The notes beneath the pieces are model-generated. The model was not told where the DNA came from, searched no databases, and was given only the letters and a program-made list of their open reading frames with translations. 64,000 nt of DNA, from positions 1 to 64,000 of the forward strand of contig DAMCZI010000024.1 of assembly GCA_032095175.1 (NCBI GenBank), in the 5' to 3' direction. A program made the translations under genes and the position numbers. Positions 31,574 through 40,588 of this stretch are shown here, in pieces (position 1 is the first letter of the stretch; each line of letters begins with the position of its first letter). The stretch is from DAMCZI01 sp032095175 (lineage in GTDB: Bacteria; Bacillota; Clostridia; Clostridiales; Caloramatoraceae).

Positions 31574-31664
31574 AGGTGCCAGCCTCTTGACATTTGACAT
31601 TTCGACATGCTGATATAAAAAATATCAGCATGTCGAAATGTCAAATGTCAAGAGGCTGGCACCT
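31574..31664 (+). repeat. Perfect 43-bp inverted repeat after mgsA
   Basis: Arms 31574-31616 and 31622-31664 are perfectly complementary and enclose only AAAAA. The outer ends read AGGTGCCAGCC and GGCTGGCACCT, followed by TTTTT, so the hairpin can also act as a terminator. Far longer than needed for termination. Confidence 0.9.
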
Positions 31665-31736
31665 TTTTGGTATTTATCGACTTCTCCAATAATATAATAG
31701 CTATGTATAGAATGGATTTTTGGGGGAGGAAAAAGA

Positions 31737-32435
31737 ATGTACTATCAAGGTCAATATAGAGCAAGACAGGGTGTAAAATCATTAAGTACAAAATTTAAAA
31801 AAATCTCATGGCAGCTGATGGCTGTGCTTATAATAATTCTTATATTGATGCTGTTTAAATATACTAGTGGAAGCATAAGCACTGCAGCTAGCAAAAACAT
31901 TAGAGAAGTTTTTTATAATGATTATACAGATGAAACAAAAGATTTTATTGGTCAAGCAATTCCCAAAATCAGTGGATACCTCAAAGACAAAGAAACAGTA
32001 GAAGATGAAGGAGAAAATAAAACTGATACAAGTGAATTTATATTGGAAAACCTTCCTGTTGGAGGAACTATAACAAGTGAATTTGGAAAAAGGACACATC
32101 CTAGTACTGGAAAAGAGGATAATCATACAGGTATTGATATAGATGCAAAGGTTGGCACTGAGGTTAAATCGGTATTTGATGGCGTTGTGGAAGATTTATC
32201 GGAAGATAAATCATTAGGGCTGATGCTTGTAATTGATCATGGAAATGGTTATAAAACAAGATATGCACATCTTTCAAAGGTAAACGTAGAGAAGGGAGCA
32301 AGTATAAAAAAAGGGGATATAATTGCTTTAACAGGAAATACAGGCACTACAACAGGACCACACCTTCATTTTGAGGTAGAAGTTGGTGGAACCTCTGTAA
32401 ATCCTATTGAATTTTTAAAAGCAAAATCTCAATGA
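31737..32435 (+). CDS. M23 metallopeptidase, SpoIVFA/SpoIIQ-like
   Basis: 232 residues: an N-terminal TM helix (about 27-45), a linker, and a LytM/M23 domain with RTHPSTGKEDNHTGIDIDAK, YKTRYAHLSKV and the HLHFEVEVGG zinc motif. All M23 metal ligands seem present, so it may be an active endopeptidase, unlike SpoIVFA of Bacillus. It lies directly upstream of the SpoIVFB-like protease, as spoIVFA does in Bacillus, which suggests a role in sporulation checkpoint control. ATG 31737 follows GGGGGAGG. Confidence 0.88.
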   Translation: MYYQGQYRARQGVKSLSTKFKKISWQLMAVLIIILILMLFKYTSGSISTAASKNIREVFYNDYTDETKDFIGQAIPKISGYLKDKETVEDEGENKTDTSEFILENLPVGGTITSEFGKRTHPSTGKEDNHTGIDIDAKVGTEVKSVFDGVVEDLSEDKSLGLMLVIDHGNGYKTRYAHLSKVNVEKGASIKKGDIIALTGNTGTTTGPHLHFEVEVGGTSVNPIEFLKAKSQ

Positions 32436-32442
32436 GGTCCAT

Positions 32443-33282
32443 ATGGGGAAAGGAATATGCAAAAAAATAGCACTGCTGTCCACTGTATTTACAATTGTAT
32501 TCCTTTTATTTGGCAGGGTATGGTGGTTTATTCCCTTTACAATTATACATGAATTTTGTCATTGTGCTATTGGAGTATTTCTTGGCTATTCTATAAAAAA
32601 AGTTTATATTTTACCCTTTGGAATGAAGGCTGAGTTTAAAGATGAATTTATTAAGCCTGGAGATGATTTATTGATATCAATTTCTGGGCCTCTAATAAAT
32701 TTTGTTTTTTTTGCGTTTTTTTCCTTTGTTGAAAATAAAGGAGTTGAGATAAGCTTTTTAAAAGAGGTAAATCTTATACTATTCCTTTTTAATATGATGC
32801 CTGCTGGATTTCTTGATGGGGGAAGGATAGTTAAAAATATAATAAAAATAAACATGAATTTTTATTCTGCATATTTAATATCAGGTTTGAGTGGTGGAAT
32901 ATTTGGTTGTATAATATCATTAGTTGCAATTTTAAGTGGCTTTTCTCTTAAAAGCATAATAATACTTGGATTAGGTGTTTATTTAATATATACTGGTTAT
33001 ACGGAACAAAGAGATGCAGTATTTAACGTTGTTAAGGATGTATTATTTAAACATTGCTACATTGGGGAAAGAAAAAAAATTAATATTGAACTCAAGGCTT
33101 TTTCTAGAGAATGTCAACTTCTTCAAATAATTAAGGGTTTTAATTATAAAGGATATCACATAATATATATATTCGAAGATGGGATATTAGGAAATAAGTT
33201 TAATGAGATTGAGATAACCCAGATGTATTGTAAATACGGAAATATAACATTAGGTGAGTGTTCAAAAAATAAGAGCACATAG
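32443..33282 (+). CDS. M50 intramembrane metalloprotease, SpoIVFB-like
   Basis: 279 residues, site-2 protease family. Zinc motif HEFCH (H36, E37, H40) in IIHEFCHCAIGV, and the second motif MMPAGFLDGGRIVKN supplies the aspartate. Six TM segments are followed by a C-terminal domain of about 75 residues. SpoIVFB releases pro-sigma-K in the mother cell. Position after the M23 gene supports this role; no sigma-K gene is in the window. Confidence 0.88.
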   Translation: MGKGICKKIALLSTVFTIVFLLFGRVWWFIPFTIIHEFCHCAIGVFLGYSIKKVYILPFGMKAEFKDEFIKPGDDLLISISGPLINFVFFAFFSFVENKGVEISFLKEVNLILFLFNMMPAGFLDGGRIVKNIIKINMNFYSAYLISGLSGGIFGCIISLVAILSGFSLKSIIILGLGVYLIYTGYTEQRDAVFNVVKDVLFKHCYIGERKKINIELKAFSRECQLLQIIKGFNYKGYHIIYIFEDGILGNKFNEIEITQMYCKYGNITLGECSKNKST

Positions 33283-33293
33283 GAGGAATGTTT

Positions 33294-35156
33294 ATGGTTA
33301 TGATAAGCGACGAAATTTTAAGTAAGGTTCAAAAGCCAGGAAGATATGTGGGAGGAGAAATAAATCAGGTAATTAAAAACCCTGAAAATGTTAAAACACG
33401 TTTTGCAATGTGTTTCCCTGATGTTTATGAGGTAGGTATGTCCCATCTTGGTATTAAAATACTCTATCATAAGATAAATGAAAGGGAAGACTGCTATTGT
33501 GAAAGAGCCTTTGCTCCATGGAGCGATATGGAAAAGGCTATGAGGGAGAATAATGTTCCATTATACTGCCTTGAAACAAAGGATGAGATTAAAAGTTTTG
33601 ATATGGTTGGATTTACACTTCAATATGAGATGAGTTATACGAATATATTGAATATGCTTGATCTTGCAAATGTTCCTTTGCTTTCAAAGGATAGAAAAGA
33701 GGGACCCTTTGTTGTATTTGGAGGACCATGTTCATATAATCCTGAACCAATTGCTGATATTGCTGATTTTATCATAATGGGAGAAGCTGAAGAGGTAATA
33801 GATGAAGTTTTAGATACATACAGCCAGTGGAAGGACAGTGGAGAAGATAGAAAAAGCTTCTTAGAGAGAATTTGCAGCATACAGGGTGTTTATGTACCAT
33901 CCTTTTATGACGTTGAGTATAATGCTGATGGAACTATTAAGAGTATGATTACACTTAATGAGGCAGCTCCTAAGATAATTAAAAAGAGAATAATAAAGGA
34001 TTTAAATGAGAGCTATTATCCAGATAAAATAATAGTTCCATTAACTGAGATAGTGCATGATAGGGTAATGCTTGAAACCTTTAGAGGATGTACAAGAGGA
34101 TGCAGGTTCTGCCAGGCTGGAATGATTTATAGACCTGTTAGAGAAAAGAAAAAGGAAAGGCTATTAGAGCAGGCAGATAAATTGCTAAAGAATACAGGCT
34201 ATGATGAAATTTCATTAACTTCCTTAAGCATATGTGATTATTCAGATATTAAAAACCTGATACTTGAAATGATGAGGAAGCATGAAAATGAAAGGGTTGG
34301 TGTATCATTACCATCACTTAGAATTGATTCATTTTCTGTTGATTTAATTAATGAAATTCAAAGGGTAAGGAAAACAGGGTTGACCTTTGCACCAGAGGCA
34401 GGAACCCAGAGAATGAGAGATATTATCAATAAAGGAGTTACTGAAGAGGATCTAATAAATTCAGTTACAAGTGCCTTTGAATCAGGATGGGGCACTGTTA
34501 AGCTGTATTTTATGATAGGCCTTCCATATGAAACAATGGAGGATGTTGCTGGAATAGGTGACCTTGCTGAAAAGGTTGTTGATGCGTATAAATCTGTACC
34601 AAAGGAAAAGAGAAAGAAGGGGCTAAGTGTTACTGTTAGTACTTCTTCATTTGTACCTAAGCCATTTACACCGTTTCAGTGGGCAGCACAGGACAGCATG
34701 GATGACCTTGTAGAAAAGCAAAAGTTCTTAAAGGATAAAATAAGAAATAAATTTGTAAGCTATAATTGGCATAAAACACCTACAAGCTTTCTCGAAGCTG
34801 TTTTTGCAAGAGGAGATAGGAGACTTGTGCCTGTACTTGTTAAGGCATGGGAAAATGGATGTAAGTTTGATGGCTGGCAGGAGCATTTTAACATGGATGG
34901 CTGGATGGATGCATTTAAATCCTGTGGTGTAGATCCAGAGTTTTATGTATATAGAAATAGAAGCTATGATGAAATCCTACCATGGGATTTTATAGATGTA
35001 GGTGTATCAAAACAATATTTAATGAGTGAAAATGAAAAGGCTAAGGAAGGCATACTTACAAAGGATTGCAGGTTAGGCTGCACTGGGTGCGGAGTAACTA
35101 GATATATGGAAGGTGGTGAGTGCTTTAATGGAGCGCTATTTAATAAAGTTCAGTAA
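33294..35156 (+). CDS. TIGR03960-family B12-binding radical SAM protein
   Basis: 620 residues from ATG 33294, seven bases after AGGAGG (ATG 33288 is too close to the site). A B12-binding-like N-terminal domain is followed by a radical SAM core with C266, C270, C273 in GCTRGCRFCQAG, TFAPEAGTQRMRDIINKG, and a C-terminal Cys cluster DCRLGCTGCGVTR. Members are nearly always beside a DUF2344 gene and RNase G/rplU in clostridia, as here. The substrate is unknown; an RNA or ribosomal target is plausible from context. Confidence 0.92.
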   Translation: MVMISDEILSKVQKPGRYVGGEINQVIKNPENVKTRFAMCFPDVYEVGMSHLGIKILYHKINEREDCYCERAFAPWSDMEKAMRENNVPLYCLETKDEIKSFDMVGFTLQYEMSYTNILNMLDLANVPLLSKDRKEGPFVVFGGPCSYNPEPIADIADFIIMGEAEEVIDEVLDTYSQWKDSGEDRKSFLERICSIQGVYVPSFYDVEYNADGTIKSMITLNEAAPKIIKKRIIKDLNESYYPDKIIVPLTEIVHDRVMLETFRGCTRGCRFCQAGMIYRPVREKKKERLLEQADKLLKNTGYDEISLTSLSICDYSDIKNLILEMMRKHENERVGVSLPSLRIDSFSVDLINEIQRVRKTGLTFAPEAGTQRMRDIINKGVTEEDLINSVTSAFESGWGTVKLYFMIGLPYETMEDVAGIGDLAEKVVDAYKSVPKEKRKKGLSVTVSTSSFVPKPFTPFQWAAQDSMDDLVEKQKFLKDKIRNKFVSYNWHKTPTSFLEAVFARGDRRLVPVLVKAWENGCKFDGWQEHFNMDGWMDAFKSCGVDPEFYVYRNRSYDEILPWDFIDVGVSKQYLMSENEKAKEGILTKDCRLGCTGCGVTRYMEGGECFNGALFNKVQ

Positions 35157-35829
35157 AACTGGAGAAACAAAGTTTATATCACATCTTGATGTATTAAGGA
35201 CACTCCATAGGGCGATGAAAAGGGCTGGGATACCAATAAGCTATTCAAAGGGGTTTAATCCCCATCCATCAATCTCAGTTGCGGCTCCTCTTTCCCTTGG
35301 AATCGCTAGTTTGTCTGAATATGTAGATATAGATACAGAAGAAGCTGTTGATGAAAAAGAAATGATGGAAAGATTAAATAATGCATTGCCACAGGGTATT
35401 AGAGTTTTGGATGTTTTGAAAATAGAAGGCAAGATGCCCTCATCCATGGGTATCGTAGAATCAGCAGATTACAGGATAACACTTAAACATAGTGGAGACA
35501 GGGAAAAGGTTTCTGAAATAATAAATTTAATTAATAACATGGATGAAATAGTTAAGATTAAAAGAACAAAATCAGGTGAAAAGCCTGTTAACATAAGACC
35601 TTTAATAGTTAGCATCAATATTGTAGAGGAAAATGAGGAGAGCTTTGAAATACAGTGCGTTTTAAAAACCGGAAGTAAAGCTACCCTGAGTCCTGAATTG
35701 TTTGTAGATGCAATAAAGGATATATCAGAAGGAAATATATTTGGATACCCTGGTATAATTAGAAACGAGATATACTGTTTTATGAATAACAGAAGGATGG
35801 ACCTAAAATCTTTCTTTTCAGGGAAGTGA
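35128..35829 (+). CDS. TIGR03936/DUF2344 protein
   Basis: 233 residues from ATG 35128, preceded by AAGGTGGTGAG, overlapping the radical SAM gene by 29 bases. Motifs are IKFSKTGETKFISHLDVLRT, RAGIPISYSKGFNPHPSISV and PLSLGIASLSEYVDI. In some bacteria this domain is fused to the TIGR03960 protein, showing a shared task of unknown chemistry. Confidence 0.9.
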   Translation: MERYLIKFSKTGETKFISHLDVLRTLHRAMKRAGIPISYSKGFNPHPSISVAAPLSLGIASLSEYVDIDTEEAVDEKEMMERLNNALPQGIRVLDVLKIEGKMPSSMGIVESADYRITLKHSGDREKVSEIINLINNMDEIVKIKRTKSGEKPVNIRPLIVSINIVEENEESFEIQCVLKTGSKATLSPELFVDAIKDISEGNIFGYPGIIRNEIYCFMNNRRMDLKSFFSGK

Positions 35830-35833
35830 TTAG

Positions 35834-37330
35834 ATGAAGAATTTGTATATTGACAGTGGATTAACTCAAAGCAGAGCTGCTGTTTATAATGGTAACAGGA
35901 TTGAAGAAATATATGTTGAAAACTTTGACAAGTCCAATATTACTGGGAACATATACAAAGGAAGAGTTGAGAATGTTGTAGCAGGTTTAAATGCAGTATT
36001 TATAAATATTGGTTTCAAAAAAAATGCAATACTTCAAATGGATAAAAGAGACGTAAATGGAAACTTTAAAAGAGGTCAGGAGCTAATTGTGCAGGTAACA
36101 AGAGAAGCTGTAGGTGAAAAGGGACCTAAGGTAACTACTGATGTAAGTCTTCCAGGAAAATTTATTGTATTTTTACCCTTTGAAGAAAGAAGTCATATAT
36201 CAAAAAAAATAAAAAATAATGAATCGGAAAAATATTTAAATGATTTATACAGTACCATCAGAGATGATGGATATGGAGTTATATTTAGAACAGAATGCCT
36301 GGAGGTTCCAAGTGAAGCGGTATTAAAGGAATATGACTATATGAAAAGAGTATGGCAGGCAATAACAAGGGGTTCTGAATACATAAAGGCTCCAGGTATA
36401 CTTTATGATTCAAGAGAATTCTTAGACTTTGTTCTTAGAGAGTTTGTAAAACAGGATATAGACAGCATACATGTTGGTAGGAAAAAGGACTATGAATTTT
36501 TTTCATCCCTTATTCCTAATGTATACCCTGAATGGAAGGGAAAAATAAATTACGATGAGTTTGATTTTAGAGGTTCCAGCATTATAGGGGCGGGAATAAA
36601 GGAACTTGTAATGGAGAAAATTCTGCTTTCATCTGGAGGCTTTATAGTAGTCAATCGAACAGAAGCACTTGTATCAATAGATGTTAATACGGGAAGCTAT
36701 ACAGGCACAGGTAAGAAAGAGGATACTGTACTTGATACAAATGTTGAGGCATGCAGTGAGATATACAGGGTAATAAGGCTTGCTAATCTTTCTGGAATAA
36801 TTATTATTGATTTTATTGATATGGAAAATGAAGAAAACAGATCTAAGATTATGGAAGTTATGGAGGAAAAGTTTAAATATGATAGAGTACCTGGAAGGGT
36901 ACATGGATTTACTAACCTTGGGCTTCTAGAAATATCAAGATCAAAAAAAGGAAAAAGCCTTTATGAAAATATATTTGTAGATAGAAGGTCAAATAAATAT
37001 TCTACAGCGTTTTTGCTTAAGGAATTGGAAAATGATTGCCTAAGATTTCTCAAGCATTATAATAAAAACAATTTTGAGGTGCTTGGAGAACCAAACCTTG
37101 TGGATGAAATTAAAGACAGGTTCACTGAATTTATAAGATATATGTCTGAAGAGCACGGTATAAAGTTAAATTTTAAAAAAGCTATAGGTGTTAATGGCAT
37201 TATTCTGGATACTGATAAAAAAGGAATAAACACAAAGGTTGAGGTAAATGGAAATGTAATACAAGGAAGCCTTATAGATATTGAAGAGGATCAAAATGGA
37301 CAGGTTGTAGTAAGAATGAAGAAGGTATAG
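35834..37330 (+). CDS. rng: Ribonuclease E/G family endonuclease
   Basis: 498 residues. An S1 domain is inserted near residues 35-120 (GNIYKGRVENVVAGLNAVFI), followed by the catalytic DNase I-like core with metal aspartates in VSIDVNTGSYTG and IIIDFIDMENEENR. The zinc-link CPxC motif expected just after the core is missing: the equivalent LLEISRSKKGKSLYENIFVD has no cysteine. It processes 16S rRNA ends and decays mRNA. It lies between the DUF2344 gene and rplU. Confidence 0.93.
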   Translation: MKNLYIDSGLTQSRAAVYNGNRIEEIYVENFDKSNITGNIYKGRVENVVAGLNAVFINIGFKKNAILQMDKRDVNGNFKRGQELIVQVTREAVGEKGPKVTTDVSLPGKFIVFLPFEERSHISKKIKNNESEKYLNDLYSTIRDDGYGVIFRTECLEVPSEAVLKEYDYMKRVWQAITRGSEYIKAPGILYDSREFLDFVLREFVKQDIDSIHVGRKKDYEFFSSLIPNVYPEWKGKINYDEFDFRGSSIIGAGIKELVMEKILLSSGGFIVVNRTEALVSIDVNTGSYTGTGKKEDTVLDTNVEACSEIYRVIRLANLSGIIIIDFIDMENEENRSKIMEVMEEKFKYDRVPGRVHGFTNLGLLEISRSKKGKSLYENIFVDRRSNKYSTAFLLKELENDCLRFLKHYNKNNFEVLGEPNLVDEIKDRFTEFIRYMSEEHGIKLNFKKAIGVNGIILDTDKKGINTKVEVNGNVIQGSLIDIEEDQNGQVVVRMKKV

Positions 37331-37341
37331 TGACTTTTTAG

Positions 37342-37370
37342 TTGACAAGGTTATCTACCTGTGTTACAAT
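37342..37370 (+). promoter_or_regulatory. Promoter of rplU-rpmA
   Basis: TTGACA (37342-37347), a 17-base spacer and TACAAT (37365-37370), immediately upstream of the L21 leader. Confidence 0.85.
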
Positions 37371-37378
37371 TTCACATG

Positions 37379-37440
37379 TAGACCGCTCGGGGCGGGCTTT
37401 AAACGCGTTGCGTGCCTTGTTCCTACGGCGAGACTGGTAT
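37379..37440 (+). ncRNA. Ribosomal protein L21 leader RNA
   Basis: A GC-rich leader (AGACCGCTCGGGGCGGGC, CGCGTTGCGTGCC, GTTCCTACGGCGAGACTGG) between the promoter and rplU matches the L21 leader motif of Firmicutes, thought to bind L21 and limit its own synthesis. Two hairpins form from CCGCTC/GGGCGG-type and GCGTTGCGTGC pairings. Confidence 0.85.
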
Positions 37441-37454
37441 GAGGAGGTGTTTTT

Positions 37455-37766
37455 ATGTACGCAATAGTAGCAACTGGTGGAAAACAGTACAGAGTGCAGG
37501 AAGGAGACATGCTTTTCGTAGAAAAGCTAAATGCCGAAGCTGACTCAACTGTTGAACTTACCGAAGTTCTTGCAGTATCAAAGGACGGAGCTTTAACTGT
37601 TGGTTCACCTTTAGTTGAAGGTGCTAAGGTTATAGCAAAGGTTGTTAAGCAGGGCAAAGCTAAGAAAGTAATCGTTTTCAAGTATAAGAGAAAGAAAGAT
37701 TACAGAAAGAAGCAAGGCCACAGACAACCATATACTCAGATTGTTATTGAAAAAATCGAGGCTTAA
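37455..37766 (+). CDS. rplU: 50S ribosomal protein L21
   Basis: 103 residues. MYAIVATGGKQYRVQEGDML at the start and YKRKKDYRKKQGHRQPYTQI near the end are L21 hallmarks. ATG 37455 follows GAGGAGGTG. It is the first gene after the L21 leader. Confidence 0.98.
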   Translation: MYAIVATGGKQYRVQEGDMLFVEKLNAEADSTVELTEVLAVSKDGALTVGSPLVEGAKVIAKVVKQGKAKKVIVFKYKRKKDYRKKQGHRQPYTQIVIEKIEA

Positions 37767-37805
37767 GTTATATAAAATATTCTCTTTTTAGAGGAGGTGT
37801 TATTG

Positions 37806-38072
37806 ATGGCTCATAAGAAAGGTGTCGGCAGTTCAAGGAACGGTAGAGACAGTGAATCCAAACGACTCGGAGTTAAGAGGGCTGATGGACAATTCGTTCT
37901 TGCTGGAAACATATTAGTTAGACAAAGAGGAACTAAGATACATCCAGGTGAAAACGTTGGAATAGGTAAGGATGATACACTATTTGCAATGGCTAACGGA
38001 ATAGTTAGATTTGAAAGACTAGGAAGAGACAAGAAGAAGGTAAGTGTTTATCCTGAAGAATTAGCTCAATAA
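37806..38072 (+). CDS. rpmA: 50S ribosomal protein L27 without N-terminal extension
   Basis: 88 residues from ATG 37806, seven bases after GGAGGTG. It begins MAHKKGVGSSRNGRDSESKR, i.e. it already has the mature N-terminus. Most Firmicutes L27 proteins start with a short MLxxNLQFFA-type extension removed by the protease Prp, encoded between rplU and rpmA; here only 39 bases separate the two genes. The L27 N-terminal tail reaches the peptidyl transferase centre. Confidence 0.97.
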   Translation: MAHKKGVGSSRNGRDSESKRLGVKRADGQFVLAGNILVRQRGTKIHPGENVGIGKDDTLFAMANGIVRFERLGRDKKKVSVYPEELAQ

Positions 38073-38073
38073 C

Positions 38074-38099
38074 AAGCACCCTTAGGGGTGCTTTTTTAT
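38074..38099 (+). terminator. Terminator of rplU-rpmA
   Basis: AAGCACCC (38074-38081) / GGGTGCTT (38086-38093) with a short loop, then TTTTTT. Confidence 0.92.
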
Positions 38100-38186
38100 T
38101 GCTTTTTTTTATAATATAAGGTATTATTGCTATGTACTGTATACGATACTACAATATCTCATCTATTATAGGATTGGGGGCGTTGT

Positions 38187-38747
38187 ATGATGGATTGGAA
38201 ATTTGAATATACAGTAGATTTGATGAGAATGCAAAGACATGATTTTATGAACTATCTGCAGGTTGTATATGGATACATACAGGTTAATAGACCAAAGGAA
38301 GCAGTTGAATACATAAAACGTGTAAATAATCAGATGACTATGCTAAGTAGAATCTATAATATAAACTGCAGTATATTATCGGTGTTATTAAATGATTTTG
38401 TATTTCAGTGTACAAAATATTATATAGAAACCGAATTTCACACTGAACTTAAAAGTATAGATGAAGATGTTTTTACAAAGGATATAGACAACATCAAGAT
38501 TAAATTTGATAAAGTTTTTGAATGGGTAATTAATAGATATAATGATATTGATGGGGATGAATGTAAAGCTGTTAATATTGAAATAATGGGAAATAGCAGC
38601 AATTTTATGATTGCTTTTTCAAATTCAAGGGAATTTGCTTTAAAGGTTTCTGATGATGATAGTACGATTTCAAAGATGGATTTGTATAAAAATGTTTTTG
38701 TATTTACAAGAGGAAACCAGTTCAACGTAGTGATGAATTTTTCATGA
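38187..38747 (+). CDS. Spo0B-like histidine phosphotransferase
   Basis: 186 residues. The motif MQRHDFMNYLQVVYGYIQVN holds the probable phosphoacceptor histidine in an RHDxxN context, the Spo0B alpha-helical hairpin. A degenerate ATPase-like C-terminal domain follows without N, G1 or G2 boxes. The gene sits between rpmA and obg exactly as spo0B does in Bacillus, linking it to the Spo0A relay. ATG 38187 follows GGGGGCG; the next codon is also ATG. Confidence 0.85.
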   Translation: MMDWKFEYTVDLMRMQRHDFMNYLQVVYGYIQVNRPKEAVEYIKRVNNQMTMLSRIYNINCSILSVLLNDFVFQCTKYYIETEFHTELKSIDEDVFTKDIDNIKIKFDKVFEWVINRYNDIDGDECKAVNIEIMGNSSNFMIAFSNSREFALKVSDDDSTISKMDLYKNVFVFTRGNQFNVVMNFS

Positions 38748-38768
38748 TTAAGAAAATGAGGTGATTTT

Positions 38769-40037
38769 ATGTTTGTTGATGTAGCAAAGATATTTGTAAA
38801 ATCAGGTAACGGCGGTAATGGTTCGGTTTCCTTTAGAAGGGAAAAATATGTTCCACAGGGTGGCCCAGATGGCGGCGATGGCGGTGATGGCGGAGACGTT
38901 GTTTTTGTTGTTGATCATCAGATGAGAACTCTTTTAGATTTTAAATATAGGAAGAAACACGCAGCAAAGCATGGGGAAAATGGAGGCGCCAGTAAAATGT
39001 ATGGCAGGGACGGTGAGGATTTAATAATAAAAGTTCCTGCAGGTACTGTTATAAGGGATGCAGAAAGCAATAAAGTAATATGCGATTTAAAGGAAATTGG
39101 GCAGAGATTTGTAATTGCCAAAGGAGGCAGAGGAGGTAGAGGAAATACCAAATTTGCAACTGCTACAAGGCAGACACCTGAATTTGCAGAACCTGGAATG
39201 CCAGGGGAAGAAAGATGGGTTGTACTTGAACTTAAGCTTTTAGCTGATGTTGGACTTGTAGGCTTTCCCAATGTAGGTAAGTCAACTATATTATCCATGG
39301 TTACAGGTGCAAAGCCAAAGATTGCAAATTATCATTTTACCACTATAACTCCTAACCTTGGGGTTGTGGAAATTCCAGGGCTAAACAGTTTTGTATTGGC
39401 AGATATACCCGGCCTTATTGAAGGTGCTCATGAGGGCGTAGGACTTGGAATAGAGTTTTTAAGGCATGTAGAAAGAACCAGAGTACTTATACATGTTATA
39501 GATGTTTCTGGAATTGAGGGAAGAGATCCATTAGAGGATTTTGAAAAGATAAATGAAGAGTTGAAGCTATATAGTGAAAAGTTATCAAAGAAGCCACAGA
39601 TAGTTGCTGCAAATAAAACTGATATACCTGGCTTTGAAGAAAATTTTGAAAAATTAAATGCTGAGATGGAGAAAAGAAATATAAAGGTCTTTAAAATATC
39701 TGCTGCAACAAACCAGGGATTAAGAGAGCTTATGCTTTATGTTGGAAGTATTCTGGATACAATACCTCAAGAAGAGGATGAGATTGAGGAGGTATTTGTA
39801 CCAGAAGAAAAGAGATTCACATATGATATAAGAAGAGATGATGATGGTGCATACGTTGTAGAAGGCTCATTTGTTGATAGATTGCTTACAAGTGTAAATA
39901 TATATGATAGTGAATCAATAAAGTACTTCCATAAGGTTATTCAAAGAAAAGGAATAATACAGGAATTAAAGGATAGGGGTATACAAAACGGTGATGTTGT
40001 AAGAATGAATGATTTTGAATTTGAGTTTATAGAATAG
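38769..40037 (+). CDS. obg: GTPase Obg/CgtA
   Basis: 422 residues: the glycine-rich Obg fold (1-158, KSGNGGNGSVSFRREKYVPQ), the G domain with GFPNVGKST, DIPGLIEGA and NKTD, and a C-terminal OCT domain. It acts in 50S assembly and the stringent response. Confidence 0.98.
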   Translation: MFVDVAKIFVKSGNGGNGSVSFRREKYVPQGGPDGGDGGDGGDVVFVVDHQMRTLLDFKYRKKHAAKHGENGGASKMYGRDGEDLIIKVPAGTVIRDAESNKVICDLKEIGQRFVIAKGGRGGRGNTKFATATRQTPEFAEPGMPGEERWVVLELKLLADVGLVGFPNVGKSTILSMVTGAKPKIANYHFTTITPNLGVVEIPGLNSFVLADIPGLIEGAHEGVGLGIEFLRHVERTRVLIHVIDVSGIEGRDPLEDFEKINEELKLYSEKLSKKPQIVAANKTDIPGFEENFEKLNAEMEKRNIKVFKISAATNQGLRELMLYVGSILDTIPQEEDEIEEVFVPEEKRFTYDIRRDDDGAYVVEGSFVDRLLTSVNIYDSESIKYFHKVIQRKGIIQELKDRGIQNGDVVRMNDFEFEFIE

Positions 40038-40050
40038 GAGAGTGCAGTAT

Positions 40051-40362
40051 ATGTTAACTGGAAAGCAGAGAAGCTATTTAAGGGCGATTGGTAATAACCT
40101 TGATTCAATAATGCAAATAGGCAAGAATGGAATAGAGGATGGATTTGTAGCACAGGTTGAGGAGACACTTGAAGCAAGAGAGATTATAAAGATAACTGTA
40201 CTTAAAAACAGTTTATACGGTGCAAGGGAAGCCTGTGAGGAGCTTTGCAGCATAACAGGTGCGGAACCTGTTCAAGTGATAGGAAACAGGTTTATAATAT
40301 ATAGAAGATCAAATGAAAACCCAACAATAGAATTGCCTGAAGGTAAGAAAAAAGATTTGTAG
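40051..40362 (+). CDS. yhbY: YhbY-family CRM RNA-binding protein
   Basis: 103 residues from ATG 40051 after AGGAGAG. MLTGKQRSYLRAIGNNLDSI and IGKNGIEDGFVAQVEE are the CRM fold with its GxxG loop. It binds pre-50S particles. The obg-yhbY-nadD order is shared by Firmicutes. Confidence 0.93.
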   Translation: MLTGKQRSYLRAIGNNLDSIMQIGKNGIEDGFVAQVEETLEAREIIKITVLKNSLYGAREACEELCSITGAEPVQVIGNRFIIYRRSNENPTIELPEGKKKDL

Positions 40363-40433
40363 AATTTAAGTATATTAATCGCATTAAAGATTTTACATTG
40401 GGTGTTGTGCGATTAATGAATCAAGGAATATGA

Positions 40434-40482
40434 TTTCGCATAAATGTTTAGGGTCGAGCAATGTAGAATCATTTATGCGAAA
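40434..40482 (-). repeat. Palindromic repeat family 2, best copy
   Basis: Perfect 13-base arms TTTCGCATAAATG (40434-40446) and CATTTATGCGAAA (40470-40482) around a 23-base core containing TTTAGGGTCGAGCAATG. Reverse complemented, the core reads CATTGCTCGACCCTAAA, close to the family 1 core. Just upstream (40380-40400) GCATTAAAGATTTTACATTG looks like another half-arm. Confidence 0.8.
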
Positions 40483-40491
40483 CATATAAGA

Positions 40492-40533
40492 GGTTGAAAT
40501 AGTGTTATAACAGGCATTATTTCAACCTTTTTA
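40492..40533 (+). terminator. Terminator after yhbY
   Basis: GGTTGAAATA (40492-40501) / TATTTCAACC (40518-40527) with a 16-base loop, then TTTTTAT. Confidence 0.85.
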
Positions 40534-40588
40534 TAATCATCATATTTTGGTATAATAAATGGTATATTGATGTAAGGAAGGGGTAAAT

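Noticed and set aside
32604..32855. Leftward 83-residue frame inside the M50 protease gene
   Set aside because: It is antisense to the conserved protease domain and lacks a ribosome site; the same applies to the many leftward frames inside core genes.
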